Shown here one piece after another: positions 1-6,487 of a stretch of DNA of 6,810 bases. Made by a program: the position numbers and the translations under genes. This DNA comes from Oscillospiraceae bacterium. GTDB taxonomy: Bacteria; Bacillota; Clostridia; Oscillospirales; Ruminococcaceae. Positions within the stretch are counted from its first letter, which is position 1, and each line of letters starts with the position of its first letter. The DNA is taken from NCBI GenBank assembly GCA_014796735.1, contig JAAVIG010000072.1, positions 1 to 6,810 on the forward strand, given 5' to 3'. A model generated the notes under the pieces. The model saw nothing but the letters and a program-made list of their open reading frames with translations. It ran no database searches and was not told the DNA's origin.

Positions 1-98
1 AACGCAGTTTTAAAAAGGCACTCCGCCGATTGAGGATACCCCCACCCCCTGCTCCCCTATTAAATTATTACAAATTGTTTACAGTTTCCACAACATTA
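1..98. other. Upstream intergenic segment with C-rich tract
   Basis: No open frame or RNA gene is visible here. Three cytosine runs (5, 5 and 4 bases) lie close together at 39-57, so the minus strand carries three clustered G runs. The tail of the segment is AT-rich and leads into the operon promoter. It may be the far end of an upstream gene's 3' region, but nothing in it can be assigned. Confidence 0.4.
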
Positions 99-127
99 TT
101 GATTTTATAAAAGAAATGTGATATAAT
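99..127 (+). promoter_or_regulatory. Sigma-A-type extended -10 promoter of the MoxR operon
   Basis: A -35 box TTGATT (99-104) is separated by exactly 17 bp from a perfect -10 box TATAAT (122-127). The -10 is preceded by TG one base upstream (119-120), giving the TGnTATAAT extended form. The predicted start near 134 leaves an A-rich leader of about 57 nt before the ATG at 191. No operator-like palindrome overlaps the boxes, so the sequence points to fairly constitutive housekeeping expression. That is inference from the boxes alone. Confidence 0.8.
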
Positions 128-174
128 TAACATAATGATGTTTAAAAAATACAATACTTTAAAATATACAGAAC

Positions 175-178
175 GGAG
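175..178 (+). promoter_or_regulatory. Ribosome binding site of the MoxR ATPase gene
   Basis: GGAG lies 12 nt before the ATG at 191. A second purine-rich stretch AAGGA (184-188) is too close to the start to act well, so GGAG is the better candidate. It supports the ATG at 191 as the start. Confidence 0.6.
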
Positions 179-190
179 AAGAAAAGGACA

Positions 191-1153
191 ATGGAAATAA
201 GCAGCAGTCAGGTAAGCCGAAAGTTAGGAGAAACGATAACCGAAATAGAAAAAGTGATCGTGGGAAAGAAAAACGCGATAACTCTGCTTGTAGTTGCTCT
301 GCTTGCGGGCGGGCACGTGCTTATAGAAGACGTACCGGGCACGGGAAAAACCACACTTGCCACTGCCCTCGGAAAAGCAACGGGCTTGGAGTTCAAAAGA
401 GCGCAGTTTACCCCCGACGTTACCGCATCGGATATAACGGGCTTTAACCTTTTCAACAAAGAAACTAACCGATTCGAGTTCAGACCGGGCATGTCTATGA
501 CCAACATTTTATTGGCGGACGAAATAAACCGTACCTCCCCCAAAACCCAGTCGGCGCTGTTGGAAGCAATGGAGGAAAGAAACGTAACGGTAGACGGAAC
601 GACCTACCGACTCCCCCGCCCCTTTATGGTAATAGCCACTCAGAACGAGCTTGGCTTTGTGGGCACCTTTCCCTTGCCCGAAGCGCAGCTTGACCGTTTC
701 ATGATGAAAATAACAATGGGCTACCCCACTGTGGCGCAGGAGCTGGAAATACTTACCAACAGAAGCGGAAACGAGCCTATGGACAGCGTTCGCCCCATAT
801 GCACCGCGGAGGAGCTGGAGCAGTTCTCGGAGCTTACGGGACAAGTCAACGTTGATGTCACCATAGGACAGTACATAGTAAGCTTTGTTTCGGCAACAAG
901 AACTCACCCCGCAGTACTGCTGGGAGCAAGCCCCAGAGCTTCTTTGGCTCTTATGAGATGCGCGCAGGCGCTTGCCCTTGTAAACGGCAGGACTTATGTT
1001 ACACCCGAGGATGTAAGTATTATGATACCTTATGTTTTAAGTCACAGAATACATCTTAAGCAGGACGCCAAGATCAAAGGAGTGACCTCCGACGACGTTA
1101 TAAAGGAAGTAAGAAACGGAATCATGTATCCTTTCGGAAAGGAACGGGCGTAA
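191..1153 (+). CDS. MoxR-family AAA+ ATPase
   Basis: This is a cytoplasmic ATPase of the MoxR branch of AAA+ proteins. Members act as chaperone-like remodelers of partner proteins, usually encoded beside DUF58 or von Willebrand A-type proteins. At 320 residues it is full length for the family. Visible motifs in order are Walker A VPGTGKTT (48-55), Walker B ILLADE (106-111), sensor 1 ATQN (149-152), the family signature LPEAQLDRF (162-170) with the probable arginine finger Arg169, and sensor 2 GASPRA (245-250, Arg249). The C-terminal part fits the helical lid. One departure is that the usual TQNP is TQNE here, which leaves the core motifs intact. It is the first gene of an operon and ends one base before the DUF58 start. 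It corresponds in position and family to B. subtilis yeaC. The client protein is unknown. Confidence 0.95.
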   Translation: MEISSSQVSRKLGETITEIEKVIVGKKNAITLLVVALLAGGHVLIEDVPGTGKTTLATALGKATGLEFKRAQFTPDVTASDITGFNLFNKETNRFEFRPGMSMTNILLADEINRTSPKTQSALLEAMEERNVTVDGTTYRLPRPFMVIATQNELGFVGTFPLPEAQLDRFMMKITMGYPTVAQELEILTNRSGNEPMDSVRPICTAEELEQFSELTGQVNVDVTIGQYIVSFVSATRTHPAVLLGASPRASLALMRCAQALALVNGRTYVTPEDVSIMIPYVLSHRIHLKQDAKIKGVTSDDVIKEVRNGIMYPFGKERA

Positions 1154-1154
1154 A

Positions 1155-2357
1155 ATGGCGGTTTACCGTTTTGCTTACATTGCGGTGCTTGTGGCGTCTT
1201 TGGTATTTTCGCAGGCTTACGCGGGACACCTGTCGTCAGTGGTGCTTATCACCGTGATCGCACTGCCGATAGTGTCTCTTGTACTTACCTTTATCGTTAA
1301 AACAACTTTCACCGTAACCTTTGACACAAGCGCGGAAACGATTGAAAAAAACAAGACCCTGAGAGTGCGCGTTTTTATAAAAAACAATTTTTTGTTCCCG
1401 TCCTCATCAACCTATATAAGCGCGTCAATGCCGGGACTGTCGGAAAAAAAGGACGCAAGGCTGATTTTTTCCCTGTCCCCGTTTCAGATGAAAAATCTTA
1501 ATCTTACCTATACGGCGGAGTACAGAGGAGAATATGACATATCCTTTGATACTGCCTGTTTTTATGATTATTTCAAAATCTTTAAGCTCAAAAAGAAAAT
1601 CGGTCTACACAAGAAAATAACGGTCACGCCCCGAATCATAGACGTAGCCTCCGACAACGGATTTTTCGCGGTCAGCGACGAGGAAAGCGAAAATCAATCA
1701 ATAAACTCCTCCAAGGGCGAACGAAGCTTTACCCGAAAATACGCGGAGGGCGACGACGTAAGAAATATACACTGGAAGCTTTCCTCAAAGCAGGAGGACT
1801 ATATGGTGTGGCAAAACGCCGAAAACCTTGCCTCCCAGTCGGTGATCGTCTGCGATATGACCCACTGCGGAGCCACCGATAAGGAAAAAGCCGTCCACAC
1901 CGATGCCGTGTTGGAATCGGCGTTGGCTGTTGCTCTTTACAATTTAAAAAACGACTGCAACAGTCTGATCTCCTTTTACGATATCAAATCTCAAAAGACG
2001 GAAAATCTACCCATTGAGCATTTAAGCCACTTGTACAAGACCGCTTCCCTCGCCGCCTCGGTAAACAGCTACGAGGGCGATCCGAGCTTCTACACAGAAT
2101 GTAAAAAGCATTTTACCGATAACAACAGCGTTAAAGGCACCGCCGTTCTGATAACGCCCCACTGTAACAGAGAGCTGGCGAAATTGGCGGAGGAATTGGC
2201 TGTTTTTTCGGACGTCCTGATCTTAATGACGGGAGAAGCGGAAAAAGGTATACGCCAATATATAAAGAGCATAAGAAATGTCACCGTTGCGGAGCTTGAT
2301 CCGTGGAACGTTGTGCGTGATCTTCCCGCCGCCGTTGGAAAGCTGTACAGCATGTAA
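1155..2357 (+). CDS. DUF58 domain membrane protein
   Basis: This 400-residue protein belongs to the DUF58 family, the usual partner of MoxR ATPases. Two membrane segments form an N-terminal hairpin (about 5-20 and 26-48). The rest is soluble and probably cytoplasmic. The DUF58 core is clear: KITVTPRI (154-161), then YAEGDDVRNIHWKLSSK (196-212), matching the family pattern Y..GD..R.IhW..sa. A von Willebrand A-like fold follows. Its expected metal-site DxSxS reads DMTHC (234-238), keeping Asp234 but with Thr and Cys at the two Ser positions. The ATG is one base after the MoxR stop, and AAAGGAA (1138-1144) inside moxR serves as ribosome binding site, so translation is probably coupled. Two stops in a row (2355-2360) end it. 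It matches B. subtilis yeaD in context. The molecular role of DUF58 is not established. Confidence 0.92.
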   Translation: MAVYRFAYIAVLVASLVFSQAYAGHLSSVVLITVIALPIVSLVLTFIVKTTFTVTFDTSAETIEKNKTLRVRVFIKNNFLFPSSSTYISASMPGLSEKKDARLIFSLSPFQMKNLNLTYTAEYRGEYDISFDTACFYDYFKIFKLKKKIGLHKKITVTPRIIDVASDNGFFAVSDEESENQSINSSKGERSFTRKYAEGDDVRNIHWKLSSKQEDYMVWQNAENLASQSVIVCDMTHCGATDKEKAVHTDAVLESALAVALYNLKNDCNSLISFYDIKSQKTENLPIEHLSHLYKTASLAASVNSYEGDPSFYTECKKHFTDNNSVKGTAVLITPHCNRELAKLAEELAVFSDVLILMTGEAEKGIRQYIKSIRNVTVAELDPWNVVRDLPAAVGKLYSM

Positions 2358-2365
2358 TAATACCG

Positions 2366-2397
2366 ATCCCATTTTAAACCGCGTATTTAAAAGGGAT
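2366..2397 (+). promoter_or_regulatory. Intergenic stem-loop between DUF58 and transglutaminase genes
   Basis: ATCCC-A-TTTTAAA (2366-2378) pairs with TTTAAAAGGGAT (2386-2397), giving 12 base pairs with a single bulged A and a 7-base loop. No T run follows, so it does not look like a full intrinsic terminator. It lies in the only sizeable gap of the operon, directly before the ribosome binding site at 2416. It could protect the message, mark a processing site, or tune expression of the last gene relative to the first two. Confidence 0.55.
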
Positions 2398-2415
2398 ATA
2401 TAAACGAACATATAC

Positions 2416-2421
2416 GGAGAG
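2416..2421 (+). promoter_or_regulatory. Ribosome binding site of the transglutaminase-like gene
   Basis: GGAGAG ends 3 nt before the ATG at 2425, and its GGAG core is 5 nt away, which is within normal spacing. It is the best Shine-Dalgarno match in the gap and fixes 2425 as the start, although the frame offers other codons downstream. Confidence 0.75.
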
Positions 2422-2424
2422 TAA

Positions 2425-5145
2425 ATGAAAGCTGAAAGAAAAAAGATAGGTAAAAAGAAAAACGATAACTTTGCCATTTATAATTTTCCATATTTTAAAA
2501 AGGATCAGAGCTTTTTGCAATTTTTTGCGGGGAAAGCTCTTTTGGCGTTTATCACCTGCTTTTGCGGAACATATTACTTTGCCGAAATGCTTAAAGCGGA
2601 GGAGGAAGCCTTTGTCTGCGCTTTTTTTGCGGGCGTATCCTGTGTGGTATTCCTTGTGCTGCTGGGACTGTTCGGGCGGCGGAATGTTATACTTTTTGTT
2701 CTCGCGGCCGTTTTCATATCGCTGAAAGGATTGATAGAGTGCGGAGAAAGCTTTTTCTATCACATTCTGCGAGTAGCGGACGGAAATATTATAGACGCCG
2801 AAAGTCTTATCAAGAATAAAACGGAGACCGGTGAGCCTATGCCTATGCTGCTGATCTTATCGTTGGTTTTCGGCTTTGTTTTTGCCGTTTCATCTCACCA
2901 CAGATTCAATCCCGAAGCGATACTTACATATTCCGCTATAATGGTGATCCCTTCTTTTTTATCGCAGCACACCTCCTATACCTCTCGCTTGGGAGTATTT
3001 ATCGCAGGACTTGCCGCGCTTTGGGCGGCGTCTCTCGCTTCCTCCGCCAACGCTTCGCTGGCAGTGGGAGGAATGGCGAACATCTCCGTTCTGGACAGAC
3101 AGTACCGCAAAAACAATAAAAGCCGCTCTCCGATAAAGCGAATAAAAGCCGACAGTCTTCATTACAACAGACATTTGTCGGACAGCGCTGTTATATTTAT
3201 TATAACGCTTCTGATCGTCTCTTTGACCTCCTCGCTTTTTCCTCAGAACGGAAATCTTAAGTTTGACACTATAGTGCAGCGCATTTCCGACTGTGTAAGA
3301 AGCATAGGTGAATGGAGCGTGGACTTTTTTGACAGCGTAAATGTCTCTCCCTATAAGGGCTTCTTCTCCGCCGACGGAGGAAGCATAAATATTTCCAACG
3401 GCATCAACCCTAACGATACCCCCCAGAGCAATACCCCCGTTTTAGAGATTGTAACTCAAAACAAGGACAAGCTGTACTTAAGAGGCGACGTGGGCTACGA
3501 ATTTGACGGAAAGCGGTGGAAATCCATTGCCGATATTAACTTTAATGGCATCCAATACAGCTTAAACTTAAGAGACGAGTATATGAACCTGAATAACGAA
3601 CAGGTAAAGATAAAGGACGTATTCGAGAGCTACACCCCCGAGGTAGAATACTATCTCGCAAGAAAAAGCATGGGAGAAGACCCCGACTTTACACCTTACA
3701 TCGAATTGCAGAAGGTGAAAATAAACTATCTGCAAAAATTAAACACCGTATTTTTCGCGGGCACGCCCGCTAACTATATGTTCCGCAATAACGAGCTTTT
3801 TTCGGTCAAGGGGGACTTTATCGCATTGGCGGACAAGGGAAAGATAAACTCTATGGAAACTACCGTGCTGTATCAGAACGGCAGCTTCGCACGCATGCTT
3901 GAAGACTATTATTATATGCTGGATTACCGCGAAAGCTATTTCGCAAGTCTTCCCGTGACCTTTGAGGATTATTCGGTCTACTCGAAAGCATACAGAAATT
4001 ATGTATACGATTATTATACCGCTGTTCCCGACGACGAAAGGCGAACTATCGTCAATCTGTTGTGGCAAAGCGCATTTAACACCGATGAATTTGACAGCAT
4101 AAGCTACAATGCGCACAATGATATGATAAGCAGGGCAAAGCTGGCGGAATATCTGGAGGAATACTTTATCTCGGGCATATACAGTTACTCTCTCAACTCG
4201 GACAACTTCCACGGCAGCGAATCGCCGCTGTACACATTTCTTTTTGAAACAAAATCGGGACACTGCGCAATGTACGCTTCCTCAATGTGCCTTTTGCTAA
4301 GATACATGGGAGTCCCTGCAAGATATGTCACGGGCTTTACGGTAGGGGGCGACAACTGCACCGAAACGAGCGACGGATACAAATACACTGTTTTGCAAAA
4401 GAACCTGCACGCATGGGTAGAGGTTTACTTTGACGGCATAGGCTGGATACCTTACGACCCCACGCCCACCGCCGACCGTCTGTCGTCGTCCGCTGCGGAG
4501 ACCACAACCGACGCCGTTACGGAAACGACCACTGTTACCACTGCTCATACCACTACCACCGCGGCGCTTACCACAACGACAGCGAAAGAAACCGAAAGCG
4601 AAAGCGAGACAAGCACCGCTCCGCTTACCGATAACAGCGGAAATTCAATAGGCAGCGGCGGCGGAATAAGCCCGGAGGCGGTCAAAATTATCCTTATATC
4701 GGTGGGAACGGTCTTGCTGCTGTTTGTTATAGCGATGTCCATAGCGGGAGGCTTGCGTTCACTCACCAAAAAACAAAACAGACTGATGAAATTCTTTAAG
4801 AGCGGCGATTCGGAGACGGCTGTAAAGGAAATGCTTGAATTCTCGTTAAAGCTGCTTAAAATAAGGGGAATTTACAGACAAAAGGGCGAGACCCCCGAGG
4901 AATTCGGATTCAGGGCGGACAAGACGCTTAAATCGGGCAACATATTCCGCGATGCGATACCCTTCTACGAAAAAGCGCAATTTGACCGAGAACCCGAATT
5001 TACAAAAGATGAACAGCTGTTGGTCTACGAAAGCGTTTCAAAGCTGCTGAAAAACACGCTGGACGATATGAAGCCTCTAAAAAGGTTTATTACGAGAGTA
5101 AGACTTTTCGGCAGGGCTAAGAAAAAATTGACAATTGATGATTGA
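2425..5145 (+). CDS. Membrane-anchored transglutaminase-like protein with DUF4129-like tail
   Basis: This 906-residue protein has the TgpA/YebA architecture. Seven hydrophobic segments (about 38-56, 63-82, 87-103, 139-156, 165-181, 189-207, 254-272) place residues 273-750 outside the cell. The basic loops (84-86, 157-161, 225-250) fall inside, as the positive-inside rule predicts. The external part carries a transglutaminase-like domain with a complete triad: Cys614 in SGHCAMYASS, His662 in LHAWVEVY and Asp678 in GWIPYDPTP. A Thr- then Ser/Glu-rich linker (about 690-740) leads to an eighth membrane segment (752-775). The cytoplasmic tail, with GETPEEF (821-827) and FYEKAQFDREPEF (847-859), resembles DUF4129. 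The enzyme may be a cysteine protease or crosslinker acting on surface protein or peptidoglycan peptides. The substrate is unknown. As the third gene after MoxR and DUF58 it matches B. subtilis yebA. The last five residues, LTIDD, and the stop lie inside a tandem repeat. Confidence 0.93.
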   Translation: MKAERKKIGKKKNDNFAIYNFPYFKKDQSFLQFFAGKALLAFITCFCGTYYFAEMLKAEEEAFVCAFFAGVSCVVFLVLLGLFGRRNVILFVLAAVFISLKGLIECGESFFYHILRVADGNIIDAESLIKNKTETGEPMPMLLILSLVFGFVFAVSSHHRFNPEAILTYSAIMVIPSFLSQHTSYTSRLGVFIAGLAALWAASLASSANASLAVGGMANISVLDRQYRKNNKSRSPIKRIKADSLHYNRHLSDSAVIFIITLLIVSLTSSLFPQNGNLKFDTIVQRISDCVRSIGEWSVDFFDSVNVSPYKGFFSADGGSINISNGINPNDTPQSNTPVLEIVTQNKDKLYLRGDVGYEFDGKRWKSIADINFNGIQYSLNLRDEYMNLNNEQVKIKDVFESYTPEVEYYLARKSMGEDPDFTPYIELQKVKINYLQKLNTVFFAGTPANYMFRNNELFSVKGDFIALADKGKINSMETTVLYQNGSFARMLEDYYYMLDYRESYFASLPVTFEDYSVYSKAYRNYVYDYYTAVPDDERRTIVNLLWQSAFNTDEFDSISYNAHNDMISRAKLAEYLEEYFISGIYSYSLNSDNFHGSESPLYTFLFETKSGHCAMYASSMCLLLRYMGVPARYVTGFTVGGDNCTETSDGYKYTVLQKNLHAWVEVYFDGIGWIPYDPTPTADRLSSSAAETTTDAVTETTTVTTAHTTTTAALTTTTAKETESESETSTAPLTDNSGNSIGSGGGISPEAVKIILISVGTVLLLFVIAMSIAGGLRSLTKKQNRLMKFFKSGDSETAVKEMLEFSLKLLKIRGIYRQKGETPEEFGFRADKTLKSGNIFRDAIPFYEKAQFDREPEFTKDEQLLVYESVSKLLKNTLDDMKPLKRFITRVRLFGRAKKKLTIDD

Positions 5146-5158
5146 CGATTGACAATTG
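5127..5158. repeat. Tandem ATTGACA heptamer repeat
   Basis: Four consecutive 7-base units ATTGACA, ATTGATG, ATTGACG and ATTGACA run from 5127 to 5154, with a partial fifth unit ATTG (5155-5158). Units 1 and 4 are identical. The array starts inside the transglutaminase gene and contains its stop TGA (5143-5145). Units 1 and 4 each contain TTGACA, a perfect -35 consensus. Similar short repeats are common between genes in Clostridia, from general memory and not checked here. Confidence 0.85.
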
Positions 5159-5160
5159 CG

Positions 5161-5175
5161 GTACAGCGGCTGTAC
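5161..5175. promoter_or_regulatory. Perfect 15-bp palindrome, operator-like or short hairpin
   Basis: GTACAGC-G-GCTGTAC is a perfect interrupted palindrome, which as RNA would form a 6-bp stem with a 3-base loop. No T run follows, so it is a poor intrinsic terminator. It begins three bases after the heptamer repeat. It sits where a -10 region would fall if TTGACA at 5149-5154 were used as a -35 box (TACAAA at 5173-5178, 18-bp spacer). A protein-binding site is possible but unproven. Confidence 0.45.
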
Positions 5176-5262
5176 AAAATGCAGACAGGACGGTCGGTAC
5201 GCAAATCATACCAATCCCTTTTTAAACTGACGTAATACCTGCATTTTTAGTATCAAACGCTT

Positions 5263-5272
5263 AAAGGGTGAT
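5263..5272 (+). promoter_or_regulatory. Ribosome binding site of the hydrolase gene, decides the start
   Basis: AAAGGGTGAT matches two parts of the 16S rRNA-complementary sequence (AAAGG and GGTGAT) and lies 10 nt before the ATG at 5283. An in-frame GTG (5268-5270) sits inside this site and has no Shine-Dalgarno sequence of its own, so ATG 5283 is preferred. CCCTTT[TT]AA (5216-5225) could pair with TTAAAGGG (5261-5268), which would hide part of the site. Confidence 0.5.
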
Positions 5273-5282
5273 AAAAAGAAAA

Positions 5283-6374
5283 ATGTTAATAGCGCTTATT
5301 ATATTAGGAATCATAACCATACTGATTGCTTTAACTATTGCAATTTTTCGCATTTATCATTCATATAAGGCGAAAATAGATACAGAAAACGCCATACAAG
5401 AAAGTACCTATGTCAAAATAGGCGGCATAGAACAGTATTTGCAAATTCGCGGTGAAGACAGAGAAAATCCCGTTATCTTATGGCTTCACGGAGGACCGGG
5501 ATTTCCTCTTACATATTTAAATTATTATTATCAGGCAGGCTTGGAAAAAGATTATACAATCGTTTGCTGGGAACAAAGGGGCTGCGGTCGAACCTATTAC
5601 AGAAATAAAAGCAACGGTAAAATGAATATTGAACAAATGCTTGCCGATACAAATGAAATAATTGATTATTTGCGAGAGCGTTTTGGACAGGAAAAAATCA
5701 TCATAATAGGGCAATCGTGGGGAACAGTTCCGGGAATGAATTATATACACATTTATCCCGAAAAGGTCACTGCTTATATCGGAGTCGGTCAAGTCACAAA
5801 TTTCTTGCAGGGAAAGATTTATGCGGCAGAATGTGCAATAAAAAAAGCGATTGAAAACGGAAACAATAGAGATGCCGACTTATTGGAGTATGGAATTAAA
5901 CAGCTTACAGCAACCGATAACGTTGAAAAATCAGACGTAAAATCACTTGAAGAAATGATTACCACATCTATAAAGTATTTGAAATGCGACGAAGAAATGT
6001 CGGGATTTAAACAAATTTTTTCCGCCCTTACATCTCCGGAGATGTCGTGGAATGATGCAAAATGGTTTTTGTTCGCAAGCAACACACATAATATTATTTC
6101 GTCTCAGAGTAAGCTTGTGGATTATATGTATTTTCAATTTGATGTTATGGATTTTGCCAATGAGTATGATGTTCCAATTTGCTTTATTCAAGGTGATAGT
6201 GATTGGATTACTCCGACAGATATGGCAGCGGATTATTATTCAGCGGTTTCCTCGAAACAAAAGGAAATGATTATCATTAGCAACGCAGGACATACTCCGT
6301 TTTTGGATAATCCGGAGCAATTTTGCAATGCAGTGAGAAAATTTTTAGCCGAATGTGAAAACGAAAGGAATTGA
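5283..6374 (+). CDS. Membrane-anchored alpha/beta hydrolase, proline iminopeptidase-like
   Basis: This is a 363-residue serine hydrolase of the alpha/beta fold, closest by motif to the proline iminopeptidase (S33) group. A hydrophobic segment at residues 2-23 acts as an uncleaved anchor or signal. The oxyanion-loop motif HGGPG (69-73) is followed by EQRGCGRT (97-104), the nucleophile elbow GQSWG (Ser145), an acid in GDSDW (Asp307) and the final His337 in NAGHTPF, so the triad is complete. An insert at about 175-280 would form the cap that sets specificity. Aminopeptidase, esterase or lactonase activity all remain possible. An alternative GTG start at 5268 would add MIKRK, whose positive charges suit an anchor with the enzyme outside. 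The ribosome binding site favours the ATG. The gene is visibly richer in A+T than the operon before it, with AT-ending codons more frequent. With the 137-base gap, this suggests an independent unit and possible transfer. Confidence 0.88.
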   Translation: MLIALIILGIITILIALTIAIFRIYHSYKAKIDTENAIQESTYVKIGGIEQYLQIRGEDRENPVILWLHGGPGFPLTYLNYYYQAGLEKDYTIVCWEQRGCGRTYYRNKSNGKMNIEQMLADTNEIIDYLRERFGQEKIIIIGQSWGTVPGMNYIHIYPEKVTAYIGVGQVTNFLQGKIYAAECAIKKAIENGNNRDADLLEYGIKQLTATDNVEKSDVKSLEEMITTSIKYLKCDEEMSGFKQIFSALTSPEMSWNDAKWFLFASNTHNIISSQSKLVDYMYFQFDVMDFANEYDVPICFIQGDSDWITPTDMAADYYSAVSSKQKEMIIISNAGHTPFLDNPEQFCNAVRKFLAECENERN

Positions 6375-6463
6375 CAGAGCTTTTCTGCAACACGGTTCAC
6401 ACAGTAAACGCGAAAGATTTAGCCAAAGAACAATTAGAACTTTTTTCACGCCGCAAGCGATGA
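6359..6463 (+). pseudogene. Remnant of a GNAT-type acetyltransferase N-terminus
   Basis: In a frame different from the hydrolase, and overlapping its last codons, 34 codons stay open after a TGA at 6356-6358 until a TGA at 6461-6463. The peptide contains KELTELF followed by CNTVHTVNAKD and KEQLEL. From memory this strongly resembles the first two helices of YafP-like GNAT N-acetyltransferases, where a stretch like LFYNTVHTVNAKDYTKEQLDAW is typical. There is no start codon, and the acetyl-CoA-binding part of the family (a further hundred or so residues) is absent. It is therefore a broken fragment, probably left by a deletion that fused it to the hydrolase end or by insertion of the palindromic element just downstream. 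A chance resemblance is possible because the match is short. Confidence 0.5.
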
Positions 6464-6487
6464 AACAAAAAAGGTTGAGAGCGACGA

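Noticed and set aside
135..200. Short upstream reading frame of 21 codons overlapping the MoxR start
   Set aside because: It begins at or next to the predicted transcript start and has no ribosome binding site. Its basic residues come from the purine-rich leader and the Shine-Dalgarno region.
5161..5175. Intrinsic terminator of the MoxR operon
   Set aside because: The 6-bp stem is followed by AAAAT and not by a T run, so no intrinsic terminator is supported here.
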